From: Himantopus leucocephalus
Lineage: Eukaryota; Chordata; Aves; Charadriiformes; Recurvirostridae
Length of the DNA stretch: 64,000 bases
Direction: 5' to 3'
Assembly (NCBI GenBank): GCA_003993805.1
Contig: RSEF01000002.1
Location: 99,591,808 to 99,655,807, forward strand
A program made the translations under genes and the position numbers. Under the pieces are notes generated by a model that saw only the letters and a program-made list of their open reading frames with translations, had not been told where the DNA came from and did not search any database. Positions 27,501-39,500 of the stretch are shown piece after piece. Every line of letters starts with the position of its first letter. Within the stretch, counting starts at the first letter, position 1.

Positions 27501-30500
27501 GTGGACCTTGGATAGTGACTACAGACAGAATTAGAGCTGTTTGGACACAGAAATACAGATGGAGTTGGTCTGGACATATATATGTGAATGTTTTCGAACG
27601 TGACAAGGATGAGTACACACAGGCAGTGGTGATCCCTGAGAGCTAGGGCTGAGTGAAGGTGTCTGTAAGCTCATAGCCGGTGTACAAATGAGGACTATAT
27701 CTCCACTCGTTTGTGTCAATAAATGTGTACAACTGCTGAGCTGTGAGCCTTTTATTTGCATATAGTAAATCCTAATAAACCCCTCATTAGGCTTAAAATC
27801 ATGTGGGAGCATGTGAACAAAATAGTACTTCCTTTCCTGGGTCTAAGGTTTACAACCATTACCATTTCTAGTAAGAACAATTATCGTATGTTCATCACGT
27901 TGACATTTAGTGGCTTCATGAGTACTTTGAGGTAGGTCCCCAAGATGTGTGGAGACTCATTACTGAGGCAGTTTTTCACTGTCAGTAGGTGCACTTAAAA
28001 ACCTGTTTGCACTAGAGATGTTCTTTTGTCTAGCAACGATCTGAAGTTCACAGGCATGAAATATTACTGGCAAAATTACCATCTTTAAATTTAGGTAACG
28101 AAAGGTACTCATGGAAAAAGTGGGAGCGAGAAAGGTATGCTGGCCATCTTCAGTGTTTCTGCAGCATGGAATTAGGTTCTGCTGTGAGATTTGTCACTGA
28201 CTTGAGACACACATACAACTATTTAATCATTTAATTGTACCTGGAGCAGCTGGAAAGAGCACAAAAAACGTGGGAAGTTGGTAACTTGGTTTTTTTCCCC
28301 CACCCCATGTCTTACAAGAGTGAGTCAAGATGAAGGTAGCAGCAGCTCCTAGCAGTCAGACCATGTGCCCCCTGTGTAGAGCTTTTGGCGAGGAGGGGAC
28401 CGTGTGGGCACTGCCACCCCCTCAGAAGNGAGCTGGACTGGATGCTCACCACATCTCTCATTCTGCAGCCATACTCCTGAATTTTCCCAGTCCAGAGGCG
28501 AGCAGAGCTTGCAGAGCCGTGTGAAACACACGCATAAACTTTTATTCAAAAATAGAATTTCAGTTAAAAAGTAGAAAGCCGGAAAGTTTTCCTGTGCCAT
28601 TCACACATGTAAAATTTCAGGATTTTTTTTTTGGTGCAACNAAACTTTTATTCAAAAATAGAATTTCAGTTAAAAAGTAGAAAGCTGGAAAGTTTTCCTG
28701 TGCCATTCACACATGTAAAATTTCAGGAATTTTTTTTGGTGCAATAAAATTATCTAACCAAAACCAGTTAAGTCATATCCCTATCTAAGTCTTTGGCTGT
28801 CCTACATTTGGGTGGTTAGGAAGCAGCTACATGCTAGGTCTTCATTTTTCCCACTTTTGTTTTACAATCCTTAGTTGCAAATTATATGGAAAATGTGGTG
28901 TCTAAACCAACCAAAGTGTCAATTGGGTGCAATCTGAAATAACTTTGATCGCATAATCCTGTTTTAAATACAACACAATAAATCCACTGTTAACTTTCAA
29001 AGGTATGAATGAATGTCTTGCTGAAATGACACAGTTAACCAAGCATATTGGTTCTGTACAGCCTCTGAAACAGAAAAACTCCTTTTACTGTTTAACAGAA
29101 ATGGAAGTCCTTTTTGTTTCCCTCTCAGGGATCCTGACACCCCCCAAAAATTAGAATATTCATCTGGTTTTGTTCACACGTGAGAACAGACACCACAAAC
29201 TGTTTTATTAATGTAGTATATTTTCCTAGCGATGTGCTATCAATTTTCAGGTGTTAATCAATGAGACTGATATCATAGTAAAACTACAAGAAACATCAAG
29301 ACATTATTAAAAAGCACACTGAAGCACCTGTTCATAATTTTGTATATTCTGCTTGGAAGCCTGAGATGTCAATGAATTCTTCAGCGTTGTCATGCAACAC
29401 GGTCTTCTCTCCTGGTATTAGCGTATGAGCTAGTGTTTACTCAAGACTCAACATGACTTAAGTTTTGTTTGCTGGATGTCAATTTTGTTTTGCTGTACGT
29501 TTCAATTAACAGGTGTGTATGTAATATAGACTGCAGTGGATACAGTTTTAATCCTGTATGTGCTTCTGATGGAAGTTCCTATAACAATCCGTGCTTTGTT
29601 AGAGAAGCATCATGTCTGAGGCAAGAGCAGATCGACATCAGGCATCTTGGACACTGCTCAGGTAGGCTTAATTTTGTTTTTCTAGTAAATGTAAATTCTG
29701 ACATGAGTGGGCTTGGTAGAGCTTTCCCTTTTCCATTTTTGATCAGAAGTCACTGATCCAGACATCAGTGAACTCCCCGCCTGTATTTTAGAGTTCCCCA
29801 TACAGAGATATGTTTACACTACATATATACGTACTGTGTTTGCATTGCCTTCCTTTGGCTGCTGTTACTTGGAAAGACAGAAAAAGCTCTTAGGAGAATC
29901 TAAGCAATAGACCATTGGGTCTTACATAAGGGGGTGGTAAGAAGTAGGACAGCAAAAGGAATACCAGTTTGTAGGAAATGTTCCCTCTTGCTGCTGTGGG
30001 CTGTACAATGTATTTCCAAGGTGAGTCAAGTTGGGCCCCAGTTGCACAAATACTTACCCATTTCCTTTTCCAGTGTTGCAATGGCCCAGTGAAACCCTCT
30101 GTCTACTGTCTTGTTGTTAATTGTGTGCATGACTCTTCAGTTTTGGGGTGTTGCAGTTAGGACTTTCTCATGGGAATAACAGCTTTCCACCATCTCTTTG
30201 CCAATTTCATCTAGTTCTGTAACTTGGACAGTTCCAAAACCAAAACATACTGTCACCAAAATAACCTAGGCCCATGCCACGGAAGAGTTTTTAGTTCAAA
30301 ACCTACAGCTTGCCGTGTGCCCTGTGTTCATTCTGGATGCTGGGGTTACTCACTCTGTTACTGACCAGGCGTGCTACCACCTTGGTTGTATGGGAGGAAC
30401 AACGTGGGAATGTGTCCAGTTTTACTGCAGTTAAAATGCTCCTTCAAATATTATTCTGGCTTCTCAATGACATATATGGAGTGGTCTGGAAATAAGCCTT

Positions 30501-33500
30501 TCCTAATAGCTATCCATGCATGTATTTATCATCTAGAAACAGATGACACAAACGCAGTTGGAAAGAAAGACGATGGCATGCAGTATCGGCCAGATGTGAA
30601 AGGTACTGTGCTAACTTTCTGCTGTTTGGTTGTGGTTGCACAAGATGAGAAAATAGAGCACACAGGTCCCTTCTCGTCTGCCTTACAGCTTTGATTTCTG
30701 TAACTGAGACAGACCTGTGAACAGCTTCTTTCTTACAGCGCTGACATTGCAAGGCTGGCAAGATGATGTGCGTGACTTGTGAGTTTTGCCTGCTGCATTC
30801 CTCCAAGATGCCCAGCTGCTCACCACCCTATGCAGTGGTCACAGGATTAGACTGCACCCAAGTGCTGTGAAAATGACACAAGAAGACACCAAGTTGTGAC
30901 ATTCCTGATGAAATGACACAAGCCCCCCACCCCATGACCCCATCTTTTCTGTTAACTTCTGAAAAAAATGGCAGATTCTGCATTTGTTAGGTTGTTTTAA
31001 AATGTTTTCAGTAAACTAATATGCAACACTGGTTGAAAATGGTTTACCTATATGAACCTTGCCTTACCTTTAATAACCTTAGTATAAATTCAACAAGGCA
31101 GAGTTTCACTTCCAGCTCCATTATTTTACATGGTAGTGGCCCGTGTGTGCTAGGTGTGTTCTCAGAACAAATATGCAAAGAGCAGATCTGCATAGGTGTT
31201 AACCTTTTCTCTCCCAAATAATAGCACTCTTTAGAATAGACTAGACTAGACTAGACTAGAATATTTCAGTTAGAAGGAACCTACAACCATCATCTAGTCC
31301 AACTGCCTGATCAATTCAGGGCTGACCAAAAGTTAAGCATGTTATTGAGGGTATTGTCCCAATGCCTCTTAAACACTGACAGGCTTGGGGCATCAACGAC
31401 CTCTCTAGGAAGCCTCTTCCAGTGTTTGACCACCCTCTCGGTAAAGGAATGTTTCCTAATGTCCAGTCTAAACCTTCCCTGGTGCAGCTTTGAATCATTC
31501 TCATGAGTCCTGTCACTGGATCCCAGGGAGAAGAGATCAGCACCTCCCTCTCCGCTTCCCCTCCTCAGGAAGCTGTAGGGAGCGATGGGCCTGCCCCTCA
31601 GCCTCCTTTTCTCCAGACTAGACAAACTCAGAGTCCCTAGCTGCTCCTCATGGGACGCTCCTTCCAGCACTTTCACCAGCTTTGCTGCCCTCCTCTGGAT
31701 GCATTCAAGGGCCTTCACATCCTGCTTAAATTGTGGGGCCCAGAACTGCACACAGTGCTCAAGGTGAGGACACACCAACACTGGCTACAGCGGGATAATC
31801 ACCTCTTTTGACCAGCTGGTTATGCTGTCTGATGCACCCCAGGATGTGGTTTGCCCTCTTGGCTGCAAGGGCACACTGTGACTCGTATTGAGCCTTCAGT
31901 CAACCAGTCCCCTCAGATCTCTTTCTGCAGGGCTGCTCTCCAGCCGCTCCTCTCCCAGTTTATACTTGTGCCCAGTGTTACTCTGTCCTAGGTGCAGAAT
32001 CCGGCATTTGGACTTGATAAATTTCATCCCATTAATCATTGCCCAACACTCCAATCTACCTAGAACTCTCTGCAAGGCCTCCTGTCCCTCAACAGAATCA
32101 ACGTCACCTCCCAGTTTGGTATTATCAGCAAACTTGCTAATGGTGCATTCAGCTCCTGCATCCAGATCATTGATAAATATATTGAACAGAAATGGCCCCA
32201 GAATTTAACCCTGAGGAACAGCGCTGGTGACTGGTCACCAGCCAGATGTAACCCCCGTCACTACAACCCTTTGAGCCCTGCTGTTCAGCCAGTACTTCAC
32301 CCAGCACACCATGAACCTGCTCATCCCACATTTGGACAACTTGTCCAGAAGGATGCTGTGAGGGACAGTATCAAAAGCCTTACTAAAATCCAGAAAAACT
32401 ACATCCACCGCCTTCCCTTCATCTACTACGCAGGTGATCTTATCAGAGAAGACATCAAATCAGTTAAACAGGACTGTCTTTTTGTGAACTCATGTTGACT
32501 GTGCCTGATGATTGCATTATTCTTTAAATGTCTTTCAGTAGTACCCGGTATAATCTTCATAATTTTTCCAGAAACTGAGGTTAGACTAACAGGTCTGCAA
32601 TTTCCTGGGTCTTCCCTCACACATTTCTTGTAAATTGGAATAACAGTCAGCAGGGACCTCCCCAGACTCCCAAGACTTTTAGTAGATGATTGAGAGGCGT
32701 CCTGCCATAACATCTGCTAGCTCCTTCAGTACTCTCGGATGAATCCCATCAGGACCTATGAACTTGTGAACATTCAGCTGATGTAATTGGTCTCTTACAA
32801 TTTCAGTGTCCACAAATGGAAAGTCACCGTTCCCACACTCGTGGTCCTCCAACTCAGGGAACCTGGCAGCCCAAAGTGTATCAGTATTATTAAAGACTAA
32901 GGCAAAAAAAGCATTGAATGCCTCTGTTTTTTCTTCATCTCTTAGTCAGATGACCACCTTCGACAAATACTAGCCCAATGTTTTCCTTAGACCTTCTTTT
33001 GCTGTTAATGTACTTTAAAAAGCCCTTCTTGTTATCTGACAGAACACTGGCCAGGTTCAACTCTAATTGACCTTTGGCCTTTTGTGTCTTTTCCCTGCAT
33101 ATACGAAGCACAGCTCTGTAATCTTCTTGCGAAGCCTTATCTTGCTTCCAGAGATCATACAATTTTCCTCTTGAGCTCCATGAGGAGTTCCCTGTTCAAC
33201 AATCTAGTTTTCTGCCCCACTTGCTTCACTTAAAGCACAACAGGATTGCCTGCTCCTGTGCTTCTCAAAGGTGCTTCTTAAAAACTAACCAGCACTTGTG
33301 GACTCCTAAGTCCTCAAAAGCAGATTCCCAGAGTACTCTGCTACTTAGCTCCCTCAAAAGACTAATGTTTGCTCTCCTGAAGTCCAGGGTAGCAACTCTG
33401 CTGTCCTTTTAAACTCAACGAAGACAGCCACCTACCATCACATCCCCCACAAGTCCTTTTCTATTCACAAACAGCAAGTCTAGGAGGGCATCTTTCCTAG

Positions 33501-36500
33501 TTGGCTCACTGAGTACTTGTGACAAGAAGTTCTCTCTTACAAACTTCAAGAATTTCCAAGACCTGCTTGTCACAGCGGTATGATATTCCCAGTAGATGTC
33601 TAGAAAGTTGAAATCTCCCATAAGGACAAAGGCTACCGATGCAGAAATTTCTCCTAATTGCCTGTAGAACAACTCATCAGTGCTTACAGCCTGGCTGGGT
33701 GATTGGTAGTAGACACCCACAACAGTATCACCTTTGTTTTCCATCCCCCTAACCCTCACCCAGAGGCTCTCAACCACATCGTCACTAACTGTAAGGGCTG
33801 TACAATCAAACCTCTCCCTTACACATAGTGTGATAGCTCCACCTCTCCTGCCGTGCCTATCCCTCTGGAACAGCCTGTAGCTCTCCATCCCAGCACTCCA
33901 ACCATGGGACTCATTCCACCAAGTCTCACTAATACCAATGATATCATAGTTCTGGAAACTAACCAACACTTCCAGTTCATTCTGTTTGCTTCTCATACTG
34001 TGTGCATTGGTGTACAAGCATTTCAAATATGGTCCTGAGCCCTCTGTGCTCCCAGAAACAGTTCGAATGTTGTCACTGGCATTGCCACCCTCAGGCTTAC
34101 CTACATTGCCACCCTTACGCTTACCTACTGCAATCCTGTTCGTATCCCTTCCCCCATCAGCTCTAGTTAAAAGCCCCCTCGATCAGTCCTGCCAGCGTAT
34201 GCCCACAGATGCGTTTTCCCCTTTGGGACAGGTGGATCCCATCAGGCCCCAGCTTACCTTGTGTCTCAAAGGCTCTTCCATGGTTTAAAAACCCAAAGTT
34301 TTGTCAGAGGCACCGGTCCTGGAGCCAAATATTGATATCCTGGGCTCGCCTGTTTCTTCCAAAGTCTGCCCCCATTACTGGGAGGATTGAGGAAAACACT
34401 ACTGGTGCTCCTGAATTTTTTAGCATTCTTCCCAGAGCTCTGAAATCTCTCTTGATCGACCTCAGGCTCTGTTGCTACATCATTAGTACCCCTGTGAAAG
34501 AGCAGGAATGGATAGTAGTTACAAGGTTGTACTAAGCTCTTCGGTCTTGTATTGACGTCCCTAATTCGGGCCCCAGGGAGGCAGCAAACTTCTCTGAAAA
34601 GAGGGTGCAGTCTGCAAATGGTGCTTCGGTTCCACACAGGAGGGAATCACCAGTGACCATAACTCGCTGTTGTTTCTTCTTGGCGGTGGTCTCAGAGCAG
34701 GTTTTGTTGCAAGGGGTTGGCATCTTCTCTGTTAGCTCTGGTCTTCAGTTTTTTCTGTCATGATACTAGTTTTGCACTCCGATGGCCTCCCAGAGTAAAG
34801 CCATCCCACCATGGCTTTTGACATTTCTTGTGTTCTTCTTGAAAAGCCATTCAGTGCCAAAAAGCTCTGTGTCTTTTTTGGTATTGGTTTTTTTCCACAA
34901 ATTCTCTTATTCTCACTCCATATAATGTACCAGTTGGAATGATTTAATGTCAATTTTCACATACATTATGAAGGCATAAAAGGCACCAAATGGCATATAC
35001 ATCTTATTATGCGAAGTAATGAAACACCACTTTTCGTTCCTATTCAGAATTTGTTACAGCTTTTTATTCATTGCATATAAATTTCCCTTGAAATCTAGTT
35101 AGTGGAAAAAATATTGTAATTATTATTATTATTATTATTAACGTGTATAGCTTGTGCAGTCTCAAGTTCAGCAAATTATGTGCATGGAGGGAGTACGCCT
35201 TGTGCAAAAAAATTGTTTTGAAATTTTTTAATGCAGTAGACAGGTCTTTTTAGATAGTGAGAGCCTGAACTGAACTACTTTGAATGACTTTTTCTTCCAG
35301 GATAAGAGAACAGTCCACACTTCCATCTGTTTGCTTTTGCTTTAAATTCCTGTGAGTTATTCTTGTTACACCCTGTTCTCTGAATATATAATGCCTTCTA
35401 GTCTGTAGAACCATAACCATGACAGTCTCCTTCTCCTGCAGTGCAAGTTTCTACCTAAAGTTACACCAGAAATGTCTCTCTTCCCGGATTCAGTTGGCTT
35501 GCTGCTTTTATTGTGCCAAGATGGGCATCAGGGTTTAAGGTTTTGCACGTGCCTCTTCCTTCTGGTGAAATATCCGAGCTCTTCTATCCGATCACTCTTT
35601 GAAGGCTCCTATACCAGTTAAATCTCTCACTTTGAAGCTCTTAAGCAGTCTAGCAGGCCTCTCAGAAGAAAAATGGATTCCTGTCAATAGGCAGGTAAAT
35701 ATCTCTTTTACTCTAGGAATCCCGTCCCACATTTAACAACATCTCTTTGCTTAATACAAGTTTTGCTTCTGACCGGGGTGGCCGTGGCTACCTAACCGCC
35801 TTTCAGGGAATGCATCTTTCACGAGGCCTCACATTCTGTACTAGTGCATACATTAAAACCACACATGGCACAGCTATCTGAACAGACTAATGTAATTGTG
35901 TGCAGCTTATTACTAGCCATTGATTGGGATCAGATACAACAGTAATTAACTGTTCGGAGGAGGCAACAGTTTTGGAATAAGCCATCCCCACTTTTCTTTT
36001 AGACATACCATGATGTAGTCTGTTCCAACAGGGCAGTATTGGACATATTGTCAGTATTAGGCAAAGTTCTTCCCTCGTATCAAGTCTTCTAAATCTTTGA
36101 AGCATAGCTTGAACCATCAAGCCTCCTTATATCTCAAACCTCTAATAGATTTATTTTCTCCTGCAACAAATCAGCAAACATTCCAGAAAATGTGCAGAGA
36201 AAACCTAAAACAGCAGCATGCCTTTTTTTTTTCTTCTCTTGTATAAATACATTCTCTTTCTTGCTGATGTTATTCCAAATATCTGCAATTGTATAAGATA
36301 TTTCTTCTTCAGAGTCCCTTTTTGCTTTGCACCTGAAGTTCATTGTAATCTTGTATTTGTGACGCTATAGTCTATTGCCATGGAAATCAACATAATTCCA
36401 CAATTACATTCACATCTTTAGATCCCTGCTCTTTAGAGAAGTTCATTATGAAATACCTACTTCTGTATTTAGCACTTTTTTACAGAACAATTCTGGGGAA

Positions 36501-39500
36501 AGAATGGTTGAAAATGTATGCAGCTTTGGATAGTTTTAGTAACATGACAGAAGCATGGAAGATGTTGGGGCAGAAGGGACTGCGTTCCTGTGCTGGGATG
36601 ACCTGGACAGCAACTAAGCACCCATCAGCTGCTCACTCACCCCAGCCTTCCCCCCAGCAGGAATCAGAAGGGAAAACATGAGAAAAACTCATTGGTCAAG
36701 ATAAAGACAGTTTAAGAAGTGAAGGGAAAAAAAAAAAAAAGAGAAAAAACAAGCAATGCAAAAGCCATCACTCACAACGTCTGACCGACCAGCAGGCTGA
36801 TGTCCAGCTGGTTTCTAAACAGCAGCCACCTTAGAAAAACCAAAACGCCCCTTTTTACTGTTGAGCATGATGTCATATGGTAGAGAATATCCCTTCGGTG
36901 AGTTTGGGTCAGCTGTCCTGGCTGTGTCCCCCTGCCAGCCTCTTGCCCAGCTGCAGCCGACGTGCTTGGGGGCCAGAGTGAGAAGCGGAGAAAGCCTTGA
37001 CGCTGCACAAGCACCCTTCGGCGATAGCCAAAACACTAGTGTGTTATCAACGCACCCAGCCATGATCAAGGCTTTATCAAGTTGTTTTCTACCCAGTAGT
37101 CATAAAATGTGGTTTAGCTTTTTTCTAACCCTTCAGGGATTTTTTCTGTGTTTAGACATGGGAGAGAGCGCTGCGTATCTATGTATTCTCTCTTTTCCCC
37201 CGTGCCACTGACAAAGCTTCTGCTGATCTTCCTGCCTTGGCTTGTTTCTGTGGTGAATACGTTTCTCTTTTTGAGAAACCTAACATAAGAAGCATATTTA
37301 GATGTCTCTGAGGATCATTTTTGAGCACGGTACATCCTAGCAAATCTCTGTAGGTGCCTCTGAAACTTCACCCTTAAGCCTCTGCTTTATTATTCTGTAT
37401 TCTTTTATTCACTACAAGATTTTAAGGGTATGCTATTCCTGCTTGAGATTTTTTAATGAATATCATGCAGCCATTTATAATTGTTTATCTATCTTTCTTT
37501 TCAAGATGCCAGTGATCAAAGAGAAGACATTTACATTGGAAACCACATACCTTGTTCAGAAAGCTTCAACGGCTACTGTATACATGGAAAATGTGAATTC
37601 ATTTATTCCACTCAGAAGGCTTCCTGCCGGTAAGTCCTGCGTGCCTGCAAAATGTGCTTGAAATTGCTGTAAAGCTTAATCAAAATGCTCTCTAGACATA
37701 ATTACAGCATGTATCAGTCTGCAGTTACCTAAGCAGTGGCACAGGAGCCATATCCTCATGCTGTGGGCAGCTCAGGTAGTTCAGAAGCTAAATCCCTCTG
37801 AGGACTGTGGCCTTAGTGTTGACTCCTTATTTTCAGCTGCCAAATCCAAGTCCCCAAAAATGCCTTTGCCTTGCATGGCTTCTCCGTATGACTGTTCTTT
37901 CCCCATTGACCTCTTAGTCTGTTCTTACACTGTACATTCTATGGCTCTTGTCATAAACTCTCTCTGGAGTACCAGTATCTTATTTGTAACATTTGTTACC
38001 CTTTTCACAATAATAGGCTTCATCTAGAGAGTATAAAATTGCAAAATACTCTTTAGCCCACATTTTTTGTCTATGGTATAATCTAGCGGATGAGTACACT
38101 CAGTATTAAGCCATTCAGTGTTCCCCACAAAATCTGAATGTTCCATTGTATTTCCTTAGCTTCCAGATAATTTTTTCTTTACATTTCACCAAGTTCTGCC
38201 TCTTTGTCTTCTTTAAAAAATAAAAATAATTTTTAAAGTTTTTTATAGAAAAAGGCCACTTCTTCTTAATAATATGGAGTGCCCTAGTTATTAGCACGTT
38301 TCACTCCTGAACTTTTATCTTGCAGGCTTGTACTTTCAAATTAATGTGGCTGAAGGTGCTATAACTTTTTGCTTTCCTTTGCTTTGGAAACTTTAGCTGT
38401 AAATCCATTAGATTCTATCACATTTTCTCCCCTGATCTTTATCGATCGAGGATATTTAGGGTTTTTCCCACTGCCAAGATTTAAGGGTTTCCAGACTGAT
38501 CAGGGAGCAGGAAGCCCAAAAGGCAGAGCCAGTAGGTTTGTCAACATAAGCATCTGAAAGCTTCTGTTATTCCTTTTCCCATCCCAGACCCTTTCTTGTT
38601 TATTTTCACCTTTCCAATAGGACTTATTTGTTTTTCTCTTTTCTTTGGCCAGAACCAAGAGAGCTCAACATGGCCTCTCTTCTCTTGGGAAACTGGGTGG
38701 ATCACCAATGTCATCTTGATGGACATTAGGCAGCACTATTTGATTACAATGTTCATTTGACCTAGAGCTGTGTTTAACACAATTTCTGATGGATTTGTGC
38801 TCAAAATATTCAAAGTAGAGGTATTTCAGGGGAAATATTCCTGGCTGAATGAACTTATTTTTTTTATTTCTCAGAATTTTTTTCTGCAAGGCGCTGATGA
38901 TGTAGTCATTTATTCATTTATGATTCATTTACTATTCAATCATTTAAATATTTGCTATTGATTTAATAATTACTGATAGGCAATGTTTTGATGAATGTGA
39001 TTAATGTACTGTCCCTTTAAATTCTATTTTATAATTGCATTTACTATTACTACCTTCAATTATTTATTTATACAACTTGAACAGTATCTCAGCACTGGAC
39101 CTAACACAACAAACCTCACGTGGTTCCAGTCAAGAATTTCTGACTGTCAGTTCTTAACCCTAAGTATCAGATCTCCTTTGGATTTTTCTTGGCTATTTAA
39201 ATACTGATGGTCTCGTACTTTATGTGTGTTTCCTACTGGAGCAGAGTTATTAAGGAAACAAATTATTTATATGAGACAGCAATCCTCCATAGTAATCATG
39301 TACTTCTACCAAAGAAAAAAATTCTTTCTCTGGCAAGGAAAATATGGTGATGAATACTAGGGGATGATTGTTATTTTCAAATGCTTTGCGTTCTCATACA
39401 CATCTAGCATATACATTGTTTAATTTGGTCCTCGTTTCCTGGCAGTGATATATGTGAGGTATCAGGTGACATACAAAACTGCAGAAAATACCTGTGCAGA

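Larger units (their letters stand above)
23592..29512 (+). other. TMEFF1 intron, 5.9 kb
   Basis: No known exon is visible. It includes a 100-N gap (26685-26784), a LINE reverse-transcriptase scrap before the gap, a GC-rich segment after it, and a single-N duplication at 28536-28745. Single Ns at 25865 and 28430 have no obvious flanking repeat. Confidence 0.65.
30603..37505 (+). other. TMEFF1 intron, 6.9 kb
   Basis: About half is the antisense CR1 at 31233-34740; an LTR-like fragment lies at about 36590-37065 and an (ATT)n microsatellite at 35119-35140. Nothing else is recognised at 34950-36590 or 37070-37505. Confidence 0.7.

Noticed and set aside
31888..32498. + strand ORFs within 31.9-34.5 kb
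   Set aside because: They are reverse-strand shadows of the antisense CR1 coding sequence.
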